A stretch of DNA of 64,000 nucleotides from Malaya genurostris. Its lineage: Eukaryota; Arthropoda; Insecta; Diptera; Culicidae. The stretch's first letter is position 1. Each line of letters begins with the position of its first letter. Positions 46,796-57,523 of this stretch are shown one piece after another. The translations under genes were made by a program, and so were the position numbers. The notes beneath the pieces are model-generated. The model was given only the letters and a program-made list of their open reading frames with translations. It ran no database searches and was not told the DNA's origin. The stretch is from positions 212,937,435-213,001,434 of the forward strand of contig NC_080572.1 in the NCBI RefSeq assembly GCF_030247185.1. The letters are read 5' to 3'.

Positions 46796-46968
46796 ATCCT
46801 AAGGCATCCACCGAGTCATTTCCCATGTCCCGTTCAAGTTTCGCTAGTTTTCACTTGACCGGAATCAAACCGACGAGCGGTAAGCTGATGACTTCCAGCG
46901 TGGACCGGCTGTTCGAGAACGGTGACGGCAGCGATGTCTATCGTAGCAGCAACTTCAATGAATATCAG
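46796..46968 (+). CDS. Wdr47: Wdr47 coding exon 3
   Basis: Third coding exon, residues 332-389. The acceptor is TTGTAG (ends 46795) after a pyrimidine-rich tract and the donor is CAG|GTGAGT at 46969. It encodes PKASTESFPMSRSSFASFHL, a Ser/Thr-rich segment resembling the SPMSHSFANFHYPG-type motif of vertebrate WDR47, and ends in NFNEYQ at phase 0. The serine-rich composition suggests a flexible, possibly phosphorylated linker; that is inference. A 9.2-kb intron follows. Confidence 0.87.
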
Positions 46969-48634
46969 GTGAGTATAAGCGAAGGTGAGAAGTAGGGTCG
47001 GTGGGTTTGGCTCTAGCATAAATCAGTTTCTTTCAAATATGCTACTACCGTCAGTAGTGGGTTATTATGCAACCAGAATTTATTCCTGTCTAGTGCCTAG
47101 CACCTAGTGAGCGGTTAGAAAGAAAGTATGTTAACAGCTTTTTTTAAACGAGTTCTTTCTGTATCAAATAGTTTTTTCCCCTCGCCAACCCCAGGCAAGA
47201 GGACATCATTCTCACAGATTTCCACTGTCGGGCACAGTGTGGTGGATCAAATCAATAATTCATGAATATGCATATGTACAGGCAATCACCACCGAGCGCA
47301 ATACTGTCCTTTATAAAGCCGGTATTCCGTGGCCGTCGGCTAGGTTCCATAGAAAAGAAAGCGATGTAAACAAGTTGTTTCCTAGTGAGTTTTTGATTGC
47401 TAGCAGCGGTTTGGTGCGAGAAAAAAATTAGTATCAGAAAGCAGAAATTGTCATGCTGTTTATTTTGCCTCTTGTTCTACGTTCAACGGAAGAGTTTATT
47501 AGTGTGTTTGTACGTTTGTGTGCAATGATGAAACCTTATTTAGATTCATGTTGCTTGCTAGACGCTGACGGTTTTTCATTTTACTTAAGGGGAAGCGCAT
47601 TGTTATTATTCCACATGCATTGTTCTAGCCATTGCGGGTTGCATGCCCCGGGCTTATTCGGCATTCGTTAATTAAAGCTCACACGTGAACATCAAAGCGC
47701 ATACAAAACATTTTTCTACTGAAGGTCACTGTTTCACCGGGTTGAAAACTGCTTTAAATCTAAGAGGAAATGAAATCTATCGGTTTCCGATTATAAAAAT
47801 TGAATCTTATGACACGATATAACCCAATTCTTGAATTGGATGTCGATTCAAGGTCGGTGGCGCATGAATCAACTACGCTATATCCACACGTTTTGAAAAA
47901 TAAACTAGAGGAACTGTTCCGCTTCAATTGCAAATGAAGCCCCCTGGGACGTATTGCAGACAATTGCACCACACAGGATGAGAACTGGGAATGGATAAAC
48001 GAACGAAAAATGACGCCGACGGTAGGATTGGGATGAAACCGTTACGTCTCATTGACCTGAAGGAAAATATTTTTATAATTTGAAGTAAGTACTGAGGGAA
48101 GTGACACATTCGGTTAATGAGCGTGGTTGTCGGATTGCAAAGAAAAATAATATTTCAGAAAAGGGTAACATGATTGAAGATCCGAAAGATTTTATTTGAA
48201 AACATTGAGTTTCACTGAAACTCATTCAACACAATAGAACTTTTAGATTCGAATCAAATAATCACAGTAGCACTTTTGATGTGACTACGCCTCTCTTTAA
48301 CATAGCACGTAATTCCAGCATTTGTCATGTGGGGATGATTGGGAATTTTGATCTTCAAATTTTTCGTAGTACTTTTCGCAAAATCTCTTAATTTTAACGT
48401 CTTGCACTCGAATAACTGCGCAATTTATGAGAAAATTGAGCTGTGTGAGAAAGTCATAAAATTATTCGAAATTATCCCTACTCAATCCTTTACAAATAAA
48501 GAGTGTTTTTCTTTTCTTCGCTGACCCAAGCACCCAAGTGTCGGCTAGTTTGAAAAGCATGCTTCAGCGCTTACGCTACATATTCGGCAAAATTACTTTA
48601 ACCAAATGTATCAGCAATAATACCTTTGATCTTA

Positions 48635-49943
48635 AGGAGTGTCTCGAAAATAAGCTATCAACAAGTTTTTCTTTCAAATTATGATAAAAAAAACGATGTT
48701 TTATTCAAATTAAAAATTGATCCTTTATTGTACGAGGTTAAACTTGAGCATAATGAGAATTGGATGAAATTTAAGTTATTCCTTCACGAATTTTTGAACT
48801 TTTGCTCGAATGCTCTTTATCTAGTTCCGGACAAGTGTTGCATCGCATTTTTTGGCCGTGTGAGCCCAAATTTTTTTTGAACTCCTGCATGTTCCCAGCT
48901 GCTTACCACTCTTTTTGAAGACCCTCTTCATGATTTCCCAGTAACGTTCGATGGGTCGAAGCTGAGGGCAATTTGGTGGATTGTTATTTTTCTCAACGAA
49001 ATATATACCCTTTTCCGCAAGCCAATTGAAAGTGGTTTTGGCATAGTGAGCAAAAGCTAAATCCATCCCAAACAGTGAAGGTGTTTTATGCTTCTTATAT
49101 GAAGGCAGCAATCTCTTCTGGAGACACTCATATCGATAGATTTCTGCATTTATAGTTCCGGTAGTGTAAAAAAAATGGTTGACTTCAAACCACAGCAACA
49201 TATTGCTTGCCATACCAGTACCTTTCGACCGAATTTCTCCACTTGAATCGACCTGTCCACATCGGTCACATCCTCCCCAACGACGACAGTAAAGTTTTGT
49301 GGACCTGGAAGAGTTTTTCAGTCCTCCTTCACATAAGTCTCGTCGTCCATCAAAACGCATGCATCCGGACACTGCAAAAGACGCGAGTAAATTTCCGGGC
49401 CCTTGTTGCAGCTCGCTTCTTCTGTTCTACACTTTGTTTCGAGATTTTCTGCTTCTTGTAGGTCTTCAGGTGATTTCGCCTCTTGATACGCTGGATCATT
49501 CCGACACTCGTTCCTGCTTTTTTGGCCAAATCACGTATTGACATTAATTTGTTCTTCATGATTAGAGATACCACTTTCTGGTCCAGTTTCGAGTTGGAAG
49601 AACAGGGTTTTCTGCCTCTTCCTGGTAGCTCATCCAAAGAATAGTGTTCCCCAAACTTATTAATGGAGGTTTTAACACTGGCATAATAAATTCCAAACCA
49701 CTTCGCCAATTTTCGCATAGTAATACCCTTCTCACTTAGTCATGTGTCCAAATCCTTAATTTTCACTTCCTTTTCAATACGCGACATTTTCCTTCCTTTT
49801 CAATACGCAGAATTTCAACCGCACAAACAAACGAAAGCTGACAGCCAAACGCACAGCATGCTATGATCTGAGCATAAAAAACCATCACAAATACATGCGT
49901 ACAACACAAATGTATGTGGATAGCTTATTTTCGATACACTCCT
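48635..49943 (-). mobile_element. ITmDD37E transposon, full length but inactive
   Basis: A 1309-bp element flanked by TA (48633-48634 and 49944-49945). The TIRs begin aggagtgt, one variable base, tcgaaaataagctatc, and match over about 25 bases. The transposase runs on the minus strand from an ATG at 49787 to a stop at 48821. Stops and frameshifts disable it, but the order of domains and both ends are preserved. The spacing in the catalytic part is D, 37 residues, E, which defines the mosquito ITmDD37E group. Confidence 0.9.
48821..49787 (-). pseudogene. ITmDD37E transposase pseudogene
   Basis: The start at 49787 is followed by a stop after 15 codons. The frame then gives MRKLAKWFGIYYASVKTSIN, GRGRKP (GRPR-like box) and LDQKVVSLIMKNKLMSIRDL with TSVGMIQRIKRRNHLKTYKK, the paired helix-turn-helix DNA-binding part. 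The first catalytic Asp (LMDDETYVK) is in another frame near 49345. A third frame holds WFEVNHFFYTTGTINAEIY, the second Asp in FGMDLAFAHYAKTTFNWLAEKG and the Glu in NCPQLRPIERYWEIMKR. Exactly 37 residues separate that Asp and Glu. At least two frameshifts and one early stop mean no product is made. Confidence 0.88.
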
Positions 49944-49984
49944 TAATCATTGGTCACTATCTGAAAACATTGTGCGGATAGAAA

Positions 49985-50290
49985 AAAATGATTTGTCGGT
50001 TACGTCACTTATACCATTACATCTCCGGAACCGTAAGGGTAGCCATTTGAACCTGAAATCTGATTAATGATACAACAGTAGCTTCCAAAAGAGTCTAAGC
50101 TGGTTGAAATCGTTATCTAAACTGACGTCTCGGACGTAACGTTTGTTGGTTATGTCAGTTATACAATCGTATGCTCGGAACCAGAAGACCAGACCGCAAA
50201 ATGGTCTTTGAACTTGATCAATAATCGAACAGAAGCTGTCAAATGAGCCTAAGTTAAAGCTTGTTGAAGTCGGCAAAGCCATTTCTCAGA
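49985..50290 (-). repeat. Modular repeat fragment
   Basis: It has cggttacgtcacttatacc, atctccggaaccgtaagg and a gcttgttgaagtcgg-type phrase, the reverse of motifs in the plus blocks (tataagtgacgtaacc). Confidence 0.6.
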
Positions 50291-50776
50291 ATCACAAGAA
50301 GGTTTTTCCTGCAATTGTTTTATTTTCCTAGAGTGAAAAGCAAAACCTAATCTTCCTAATTTGGTAACAAAGTATTTCTCGTCACCGTTCATATGAAAAA
50401 TTGATACAATAATAATATGAAAAATTGATTCAAAAATTGTAGGGTTCCGTAGACGAGTTTTGCGATCTTGGAAATAGTAATATTTTATTAGTAATACTTC
50501 AAACAGTTTAGGTGCACATTAATCGCAACCTCTTCCCTACATTTTAATTTGACGATGCTTCACAGGTTGTCTGAAATCAGACGCACCCGCAATACACCTC
50601 CTTCATAAAGTGGATCAAATAAAGAATTTTACGGAGAAGAGATAGTTTGCATGCTCGAGTTCAACCTGAGAGGTGTATTTTTCGCAAATTTGTACTTCCG
50701 CAATTCTATACATTTACCTTTTTTCGAATCTATATCCCTTCTTAGACAAACATAGACTTTTGTGAGACTCCCCCTT

Positions 50777-50797
50777 CCCCCCCCCCCCCCCCCCCCC
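50777..50797 (+). repeat. 21-base C homopolymer
   Basis: An uninterrupted C run preceded by cccccttc. It lies in the loop of a short hairpin (agactc and gagtct). Its length is suspect in any long-read assembly. Confidence 0.95.
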
Positions 50798-51064
50798 TGA
50801 GAGTCTACGGGGTTTATGAATGGTCCCTAACCAATCACTAGAGGAAGAAAGTGGTTTCCTGAAAATTATACGTTCGTCTAAACAGGGATAGAGAAATGAA
50901 CTTACATCGTCCTATATTTATTTTCAACATTGTTAAATAGGAATGGCTTCCGATCCTAATTGAGCTTGAATAATTTATTTCATTTCAGTTGTGATGAGCC
51001 GTTTTATCTTTCCCTATAAAAAAGATATACAATTGCTGAAAAAAATGACTTTTGATCGGAGCTC

Positions 51065-53450
51065 CGAAGACCACTAGTGTTACATATCATTCGACTCAGC
51101 TTGACAAGATTGAAAAATGTCTGTATTTTTGTGTGTATGTGTGTAAAAGAATCTCGGAGATGGCTGAACCGATTTTTAACTTTCTCGGAGATGGCTAGAC
51201 CGATTATAGCAAGCTTAGGATCGTTTGAAAGTTGCTCTTGGGTTGTGTATCAACTTCGAAGCTCGAATAATAATGATAATGATAGAAGTGACGTAACCGA
51301 CTAAACGCATTTTACAGTGCTTTATTTTATCGGAGATGGCTAAACAGATTTTTACAATCTTATGCTCGTTTAAAAGCTAGTCAAAGGTTGTGAATCAAGT
51401 TATAAGATTGCCCCGGCGAACGACCGCAACTTGGTTAAAACCGGGTATAAATAAACGATATAAAAAATATATCGAATGTCACTTCTGCTTTCAGAGATAT
51501 AGTAGGATAAGAGACGCACAATTTTTTCGGAGATAAAAAATTGATATCTACAAACTTAGGCTTGTTTGAAGCTGTGGATCAAATTCAAAGATCAAACGGC
51601 TGTCACTTCTGGTTCCGAAAATAATCATATAAGTGACGTAAACGACGAATTAGATTTTTCTCTATCCGTTCCATTTTTTTCATAAAATGAACAATGATTA
51701 ATAGAAAATGTATTAATGCTCATGAAGAAAGGTTTTACTAACACAGGGTAAACCGGCTTTTGAACCGTGGGTCGAGTGTCATATACCATTCGAATCAGGT
51801 CGTCGAGATCGGCAATAGTATGTGTGTGTATGTGTGCGTGACCGACTTTTGCCAACTTCAAAACTTCAAACGAAGGGCCCTCTTGCCTCAAGAAAAGTTC
51901 CTGAATTGGATCCGATCTCCGGTTACTGGGTTTTACACATTGAAAAAAATTGAAAATATTGTCACTAACGTTCTCGAAGATGTCTGGACCGATTTTCAAC
52001 ATCACCATCTTAGATTCAAATGAATGGTTTTAGAATCCCGTAAAAACTTTTAATCAGATCCGACTTCCGGTTTTTTAAAGTACTAGGCGATGAGTGAAGG
52101 TTAGTGTGAAATATTGTCACTTAAAGCGGTGAAGCAGAAAACGTTAAAAAATCAAAACTGAGTTAAAAACTATTCCAATCGGTAGTGATTGTCAGTAGAT
52201 GGCCAAACAAACCGATTTTGGCTATACTGATTCCCGGTTCCAGATTTCGGAAGCAATGGTCATATACTCCACTTACTTTTTTTCAGAAACGGCTTGACCG
52301 ATTTTTGCAAACTTAGTTTCAAATAAAAGGTTTTGTGTTCCCATGCGAAATTCCTGAATTTATTTTGAATCCGACCTCCGGTTCCGGGGTTACAGGCTGA
52401 TGAGTGCTTAAAATTGTATCCGACGATTCTAAGTAATATTTTTAAATAAGTTTAAAACTATTTAAATTTTTAGGCTATATTGCAAACTCGTATATATATT
52501 TTCACGAAAAACAGTACGTTTGACGTAAAGTCCAAGAAAATACAGTACGTCAACTTAAAAAACAGTACATTTTTCAGCACGCATTTTATCTAACAGTAGT
52601 GAATTTTGAAAATCAAATTATCGGATGAATTATTTTCATAATCTCAAAGGTTTTTTTAATTTTCCTTTTTCAATACATTTTTTTAGTTGAATAAATACGA
52701 ATGAAATGCAAAGTACATTTCAATGGAAAAATGCAATACAAATTGAAATACAGTGCATTTGAGGATAAAAAACAGTTCCAGAAGTACTGGAAATAGTTTT
52801 CAAAACTGCAAAATTGATCTCCCTCACTTTTCTTTAAAATGGCTAAAGCAATTTCCGCAACTACAAGGTGATTTGATATGAAGATTATTACGTTCGAGTA
52901 AACTTTCCTGTTTCTATTCAGTAAACAGTTTTTTTTAGGAGATTTCTACAAATTTTGTCTCTCTCTAATGAAAGGTAATAGTGTTATATACCATTCGACA
53001 CAGCTCAAAGAGATCGGAAAATGTCTGTGTGTGTGCACTTCTTTAGATTTTCCTCCGCAGAATTTTCTACAATTCAGCTGCACCGATTTTAACAAACTTA
53101 GGCTCGCTATTGAGATGTGAATCAAGTTCCAAGATCAAGTGGCTATCATTTCTGGTTCCGCAGATATAATGGTATAAGTGACGTAACCGACGTGACGCAC
53201 TTTTTTATGTCCGCACTTTTTTTCAGAAAGTAATGATCCAGTTCAAATATGTTATTGCTGATAGTTTTGGCTTCGAGAATTTTGTCAAATATGTGACTTA
53301 AGCTTTGAGTCACGCTTTTCTGAACTAACCGAAACAATCCGATTGAATTTGTGGTGAAAATCAGCCCGAATTTCGTGTCAGAAGTGATCCCAACGAAAAA
53401 AAAATGTAATAGTGAGACTATTTGAATGACAAGAGAAAGGCATTATCACA
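51065..53450 (+). repeat. Modular repeat block
   Basis: Multiple modules: ctcggagatggctgaaccg (51154), ctcggagatggctagaccg, tcggagatggctaaacag, tataagtgacgtaa, ccattcgaatcaggtcgtcg and gacttccggtttttt. 52490-52570 is different, with three acagtac motifs. Confidence 0.7.
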
Positions 53451-53649
53451 CCACAAGGTGGATTGAGAAGGTGGTTTGAACTTAGTTTTATCACTTTTCA
53501 GTACCCAGCGAAAAACAGATTAGAAATACAAAGATGAATAAAATAATACTTCAAAAGTGAAACGAATCAATGTGAACAGATTCAGAATAAAAATTTTGTT
53601 GCTGAGTGGTATAAGAAGGTAATAAATGTCATAAATGCACGTTTTTCGA

Positions 53650-54809
53650 CACTAAAACCTTAGTTTAAGCAAACTTAATTCAATCGAATTTAATTTACGC
53701 GTTTTATTTGAAATAACGCGATTTTTTATTTAATCTACGCGATGCTCGCGTAAAAAAAGATTTTTGTATAATGAAGGAAATCTCAATTTATATACATATA
53801 CAAAAGAATCTAACATGCTTCAGAGAATTGAATATTGTGAAATGTACATTAAAGAATTGTTTAGTTTCAAAGAATCTAAATAACATCGTTTGAATCCAAG
53901 AATTATCTGGAAACAAATGTTTTATATAATCACTTTTATATGACTATTGAGTGCGGCATGTACTCGTAGTACAGAGAAAATTGACATAAGCTTTGTAGGC
54001 TCATCCAAAACCTCCTCGCCTTAAGGTCTACCAACGTAACCGATGATTCATCCAAAAACTAAACTTCAGGCCTTAAGATCTGCCAGTTTAATAAAGTACA
54101 TTAACGACCTTATCGTTCTCGGTTCATACTCGTGATGCCACATACGATCAATAAAACAATTGTGATTGCTCTAGGCCATCCAAAACTACATGGAGTTCAG
54201 GCCTTAAGATCTACCAGTGTAACAAAGTACATTAACGACCTTATCGTTCGCGGTCCATATTCGTGATGCGACATGCGATCAATAGAAGAAATGTGATTGC
54301 TCTAGGCCATCCAAAAACTACCTGGAGTTGTAGCTCTACGACTACGAGCAGCATTTTAAAACTATACATAAACTGCTGAATAATCGTGTGGATCTTAAGA
54401 TATGTTTTCATTGAAGTTCTTGGACGGCTGGGAACCTATCTAGAACAGCTATAAATAGACATGGAAGCAATGTGTAGTTATAAAAGTACGAACCACAAAC
54501 AAAAAAGGCATTAGCCGTTGTAGTTCTTGCTGTGACACAGTGTTGTCCCTAAGGACAATACTCCAAGTAGTTATCGGATCTTGGAACATCTCTTGGGCAT
54601 TTACATAGTCTCAGAACATACTCAGAGGGTCCTCAGGCGCTAAAGCATCGGACGTAGTATGATTGTTCATGTTATGTACACTAAAATCAAATGAAATTTG
54701 AAAAACCTTTTTTTACGCGAAAAATTTGAAATAACGCGATGTTTTATTTAATTTACGGGAAATTTAATTTACGCACCCCCGGCTCTGCGCGTAAATTGAG
54801 GTGCCAGTG
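53650..54809. mobile_element. Second satellite-carrying TIR element (related ends)
   Basis: The right end gcgtaaattgaggtgccagtg (to 54809) and the left end cactaaaaccttagtttaagc (from 53650) are inverted copies with about 15 of 21 matches. TA follows the right end, but GA precedes the left. Direct subterminal repeats contain atttgaaataacgcgat (near 53707 and 54726). The interior has two tandem ~123-bp units (54070-54320, marked by cattaacgaccttatcgttc). The right terminal hairpin has 9-bp arms aatttacgc and gcgtaaatt (54766-54774, 54789-54797) after the same acccccg phrase as in the element at 20974-22890. Left boundary is less certain. No coding. Confidence 0.55.
54070..54320 (+). repeat. 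Tandem pair of ~123-bp units
   Basis: Each unit contains aggccttaagatct, aagtacattaacgaccttat, a cgtgatgc(c/g)acat phrase and gattgctctaggccatccaa. A partial third related stretch precedes at 54000-54070. Confidence 0.88.
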
Positions 54810-56189
54810 TAGGTCCCAACATTTACGAAGATGCAAATCGTTTTGAAAGGATTTTATTCCGGAATTGCTCCACGAACACTAAGGCTGCCGGGAAACCACT
54901 TATCAGAAGCTGGATAATAAAAAACGTTGTGTCCTCACAGGGACAAGACGACTACTGGTAACTAATGGCATCGAAAATTTTCAGAATATTTGAAATAGGT
55001 TTACCACACCACAGATTCTAACTTACGTTGCTTTTTTGTGTCAATAGAAAATTATTTCCAAAACCGTTTCAAATTTCATTGGAATCTCCACAAATACATT
55101 GAAACTGTAAAGATAATAATTCTCAAAACATTTCATTTTGTGCTTTCAGATTGTTAAAATTTAGTAGCATTAAAGAATTACCTCTACTGGCAGGTGAATT
55201 TTGAAACAATGTAACGTTATCGTCATGTGGTAATTTATGTAACCTACAAACTACTAAGTCAAAAGCTACTCTTGTTTGTTAAATTCTGCTCTTATATTAC
55301 ACGATATATGTACAGAATCAGTGTGTACAAACAGGCGATGAATGGCACATTAATCACTGTCTGATCCGAGATTCTTAAGTCCCCTTAACAGCGAGTGAGT
55401 GAGTGAGTGAGTGAGCAGACAACATCCTGGAGGCAGTGATGAGAGTTCAGACAACCCTAGAAAAAGTGACTGTTTGTTCTTGTTTCGCAAAAAGACAAAA
55501 CAAAGAGGAGGAATGTGACACTGATGCATTTGTGGGGTAAAATTTTTTCAGGATTTCTTTTCCGAATTTCGTGCTCTATCTCATCACATAAATTGGCCTC
55601 CCCTGCCGCTGCAATGTTCGTTTACTGCCAGTCATTGTTTTGGATGAAAGAAATATGTGACTCGCTGGTGAGCACGTTTCAGACATTTCCGTATGTTTTC
55701 GTCAATAGCGGATATGTTTGCAGTCGATCCAGTAGACTCCAGTCAGCTCTATTTTGTTTAACTAGTGATACGACTTCAATAGAAGATTAGGGATTATGAA
55801 AAAATATTCGACAGCGTGAATTGAAAAATGCTACTGTGCAACAAATCCACCTTGCCGAAACTGCAAATAACGTTTCTACTGGCGATTGTTTCATTATAAC
55901 TGAGTCTATAGCTTGCAATTGATTGAACGACAAATCATAACGTAGGATTGACGGTCCATTTGTAAAACAAACGCCGATCTGCTAATTTTAGAATGTCGTA
56001 TCGCGTCAATCTTACAACACGAGAACTTCCAATTCTAAACACCTCGTTTTTAATTAACCGTCGATTAATGAATCGATCTGCACTACCACCCACTCGCGAA
56101 TACTTATGCGATCGTTTATAAAGGGAATGTGCGGGAATTTATATGCAACTAATATTTTTTCTCTTTTCTTCGTCTATCCCATTCGTCAG

Positions 56190-56587
56190 CAGGGACTGCC
56201 GTCAATAGAAGAAATCGCTTCCGTGCAATCAAAATCGCCCGAACTGCAGGCCGTTGCTGGTGCAGTGGTGAAAACCAGCGACATTCACCAGAACAGTGCC
56301 GAGCGGGACAGTCCTAACACGACTAACTCGACCGCGAAAAGTTCACGGCGGGACTCGCTGACCGATAAGATCATCACCACCAATCAACCAGTGCCAACGG
56401 GTTTACCGCACCACAGTCAACAACCGCCACCCTTGCCGTCGGTAGGACCACCGCAGCTGTCTCCCGTATCAGGGTCTAACTTTGGAGGCTCGGCCAACAT
56501 CAGTAACCACCATCAAGGACCACCACCAGTGCATCCTCAGGTAGCGCCCCCACCACCTCCGACGGCCGTGATATATGATCAACCTAG
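56190..56587 (+). CDS. Wdr47: Wdr47 coding exon 4: proline-rich linker
   Basis: Fourth coding exon, residues 390-522. It begins QGLPSIEEIASVQSK at phase 0, consistent with exon 3, and ends CCT-AG|GTAATA at 56588 in phase 2. The second half is rich in Pro, His and Ser (PHHSQQPPPLPSVGPPQLSP, then a run of prolines near its end), so it is probably a disordered linker between the N-terminal helical domains and the WD40 propeller. The acceptor is a tandem CAGCAG (56187-56192), so Gln390 may be optional. The linker is divergent from vertebrates; assignment rests on phase continuity with exon 3, matching codon quality and order. Confidence 0.8.
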
Positions 56588-56651
56588 GTAATAATTTTTG
56601 CGCGTTTTTTACTTAGTACAACATAAAACCAACCTATTATTACGATTGTAG

Positions 56652-56880
56652 AAATAACGAAAGCCTTGCGAACGGTGGCGGTGGAGAGTTGTACGAAAAA
56701 TTCAAACAACAAAAACAAAACAAGGAGAGCGATTATATTATGAACGGAAATCCAACAATCATACCTTCGCAGCAGTCATCCAACCACAACCAGCAGAACG
56801 GCGGTGGAACAACATCCGACAGTAATGGTCAAACTCGGCCAACACATCTTCAAGATGATAGCGGTGCTCGAGAGTACGAG
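56652..56880 (+). CDS. Wdr47: Wdr47 coding exon 5: Gln/Asn-rich linker; gene continues beyond window
   Basis: Fifth visible coding exon, separated from exon 4 by a 64-base intron. The acceptor is TTGTAG (ends 56651) and the donor is GAG|GTGAGT at 56881, exiting at phase 0. The first base completes Arg522; residues 523-598 follow. It has a short charged helix ELYEKFKQQKQNKES, perhaps the counterpart of the Gln-rich coiled coil of vertebrate WDR47, then Asn/Gln/Gly/Thr-rich sequence, ending DSGAREYE. No WD40 repeat is encoded up to here and I find no further exon before 64000, so the C-terminal propeller lies to the right. Confidence 0.8.
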
Positions 56881-57523
56881 GTGAGTTCTTCTAAGTTTAT
56901 CTCGAAGTAGTGTAAAGTCATCTTGTTTACGGATTGAAGTTCAGAACCAAAATAACTAAAAAGTTCTCTAAAATTTCCAACAGTAAGTTGAAAGATCACA
57001 CTCATCGTTTTAACAGTAAGTTGAAAGATCACTGCGTCGGTGATCTACTGTAAATGTATCGAAATTACTGCAACAGTGGGCTCCGGGTATCGTTTTGATA
57101 TAATGGAAACGGTTCGTCATATACCACATTGCATATCCAAAGGCGTTTGTTTTCTTACCTGGCATAACATAACATGCTCGATTTTAGGGTAAGGTGGAGC
57201 AAGACTGACAAAGGGGCCAGTGTGCTATCCCCATAATTTTCACATAGAATGAACATTTATTACCAATATAAATCTATCCACGAAATAATTTCATGGTGTA
57301 TCTATTTGTACCACTTATTTATTTAGTCGTGAATTCCAAACAAATTAGATCCCGCCATTAGCACACAAATAATATAAGAACAAGATCTCTCAAAATAAGA
57401 TCTTTTCACTTAATCTCAATTTGTTTGGGTTTCATTTTAACACCAGTTCACTGGTAAACCTTTTAGTTCAATATTTGTTTAAAATTGAATATTGATAATT
57501 GATTTATTAGCAATATATTATTA

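Larger units (their letters stand above)
46969..56189 (+). other. Wdr47: Wdr47 intron 3 (9.2 kb), repeat-filled
   Basis: GT-AG intron between coding exons 3 and 4. It contains a decayed but full-length ITmDD37E transposon (48635-49943), modular repeat blocks (49.98-50.3 and 51.06-53.45 kb), a 21-base C tract, and a satellite-bearing TIR element (about 53.65-54.81 kb). I recognise nothing in 46.97-48.63 kb or in 54.81-56.19 kb apart from a (GAGT)n run near 55394. Confidence 0.82.
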
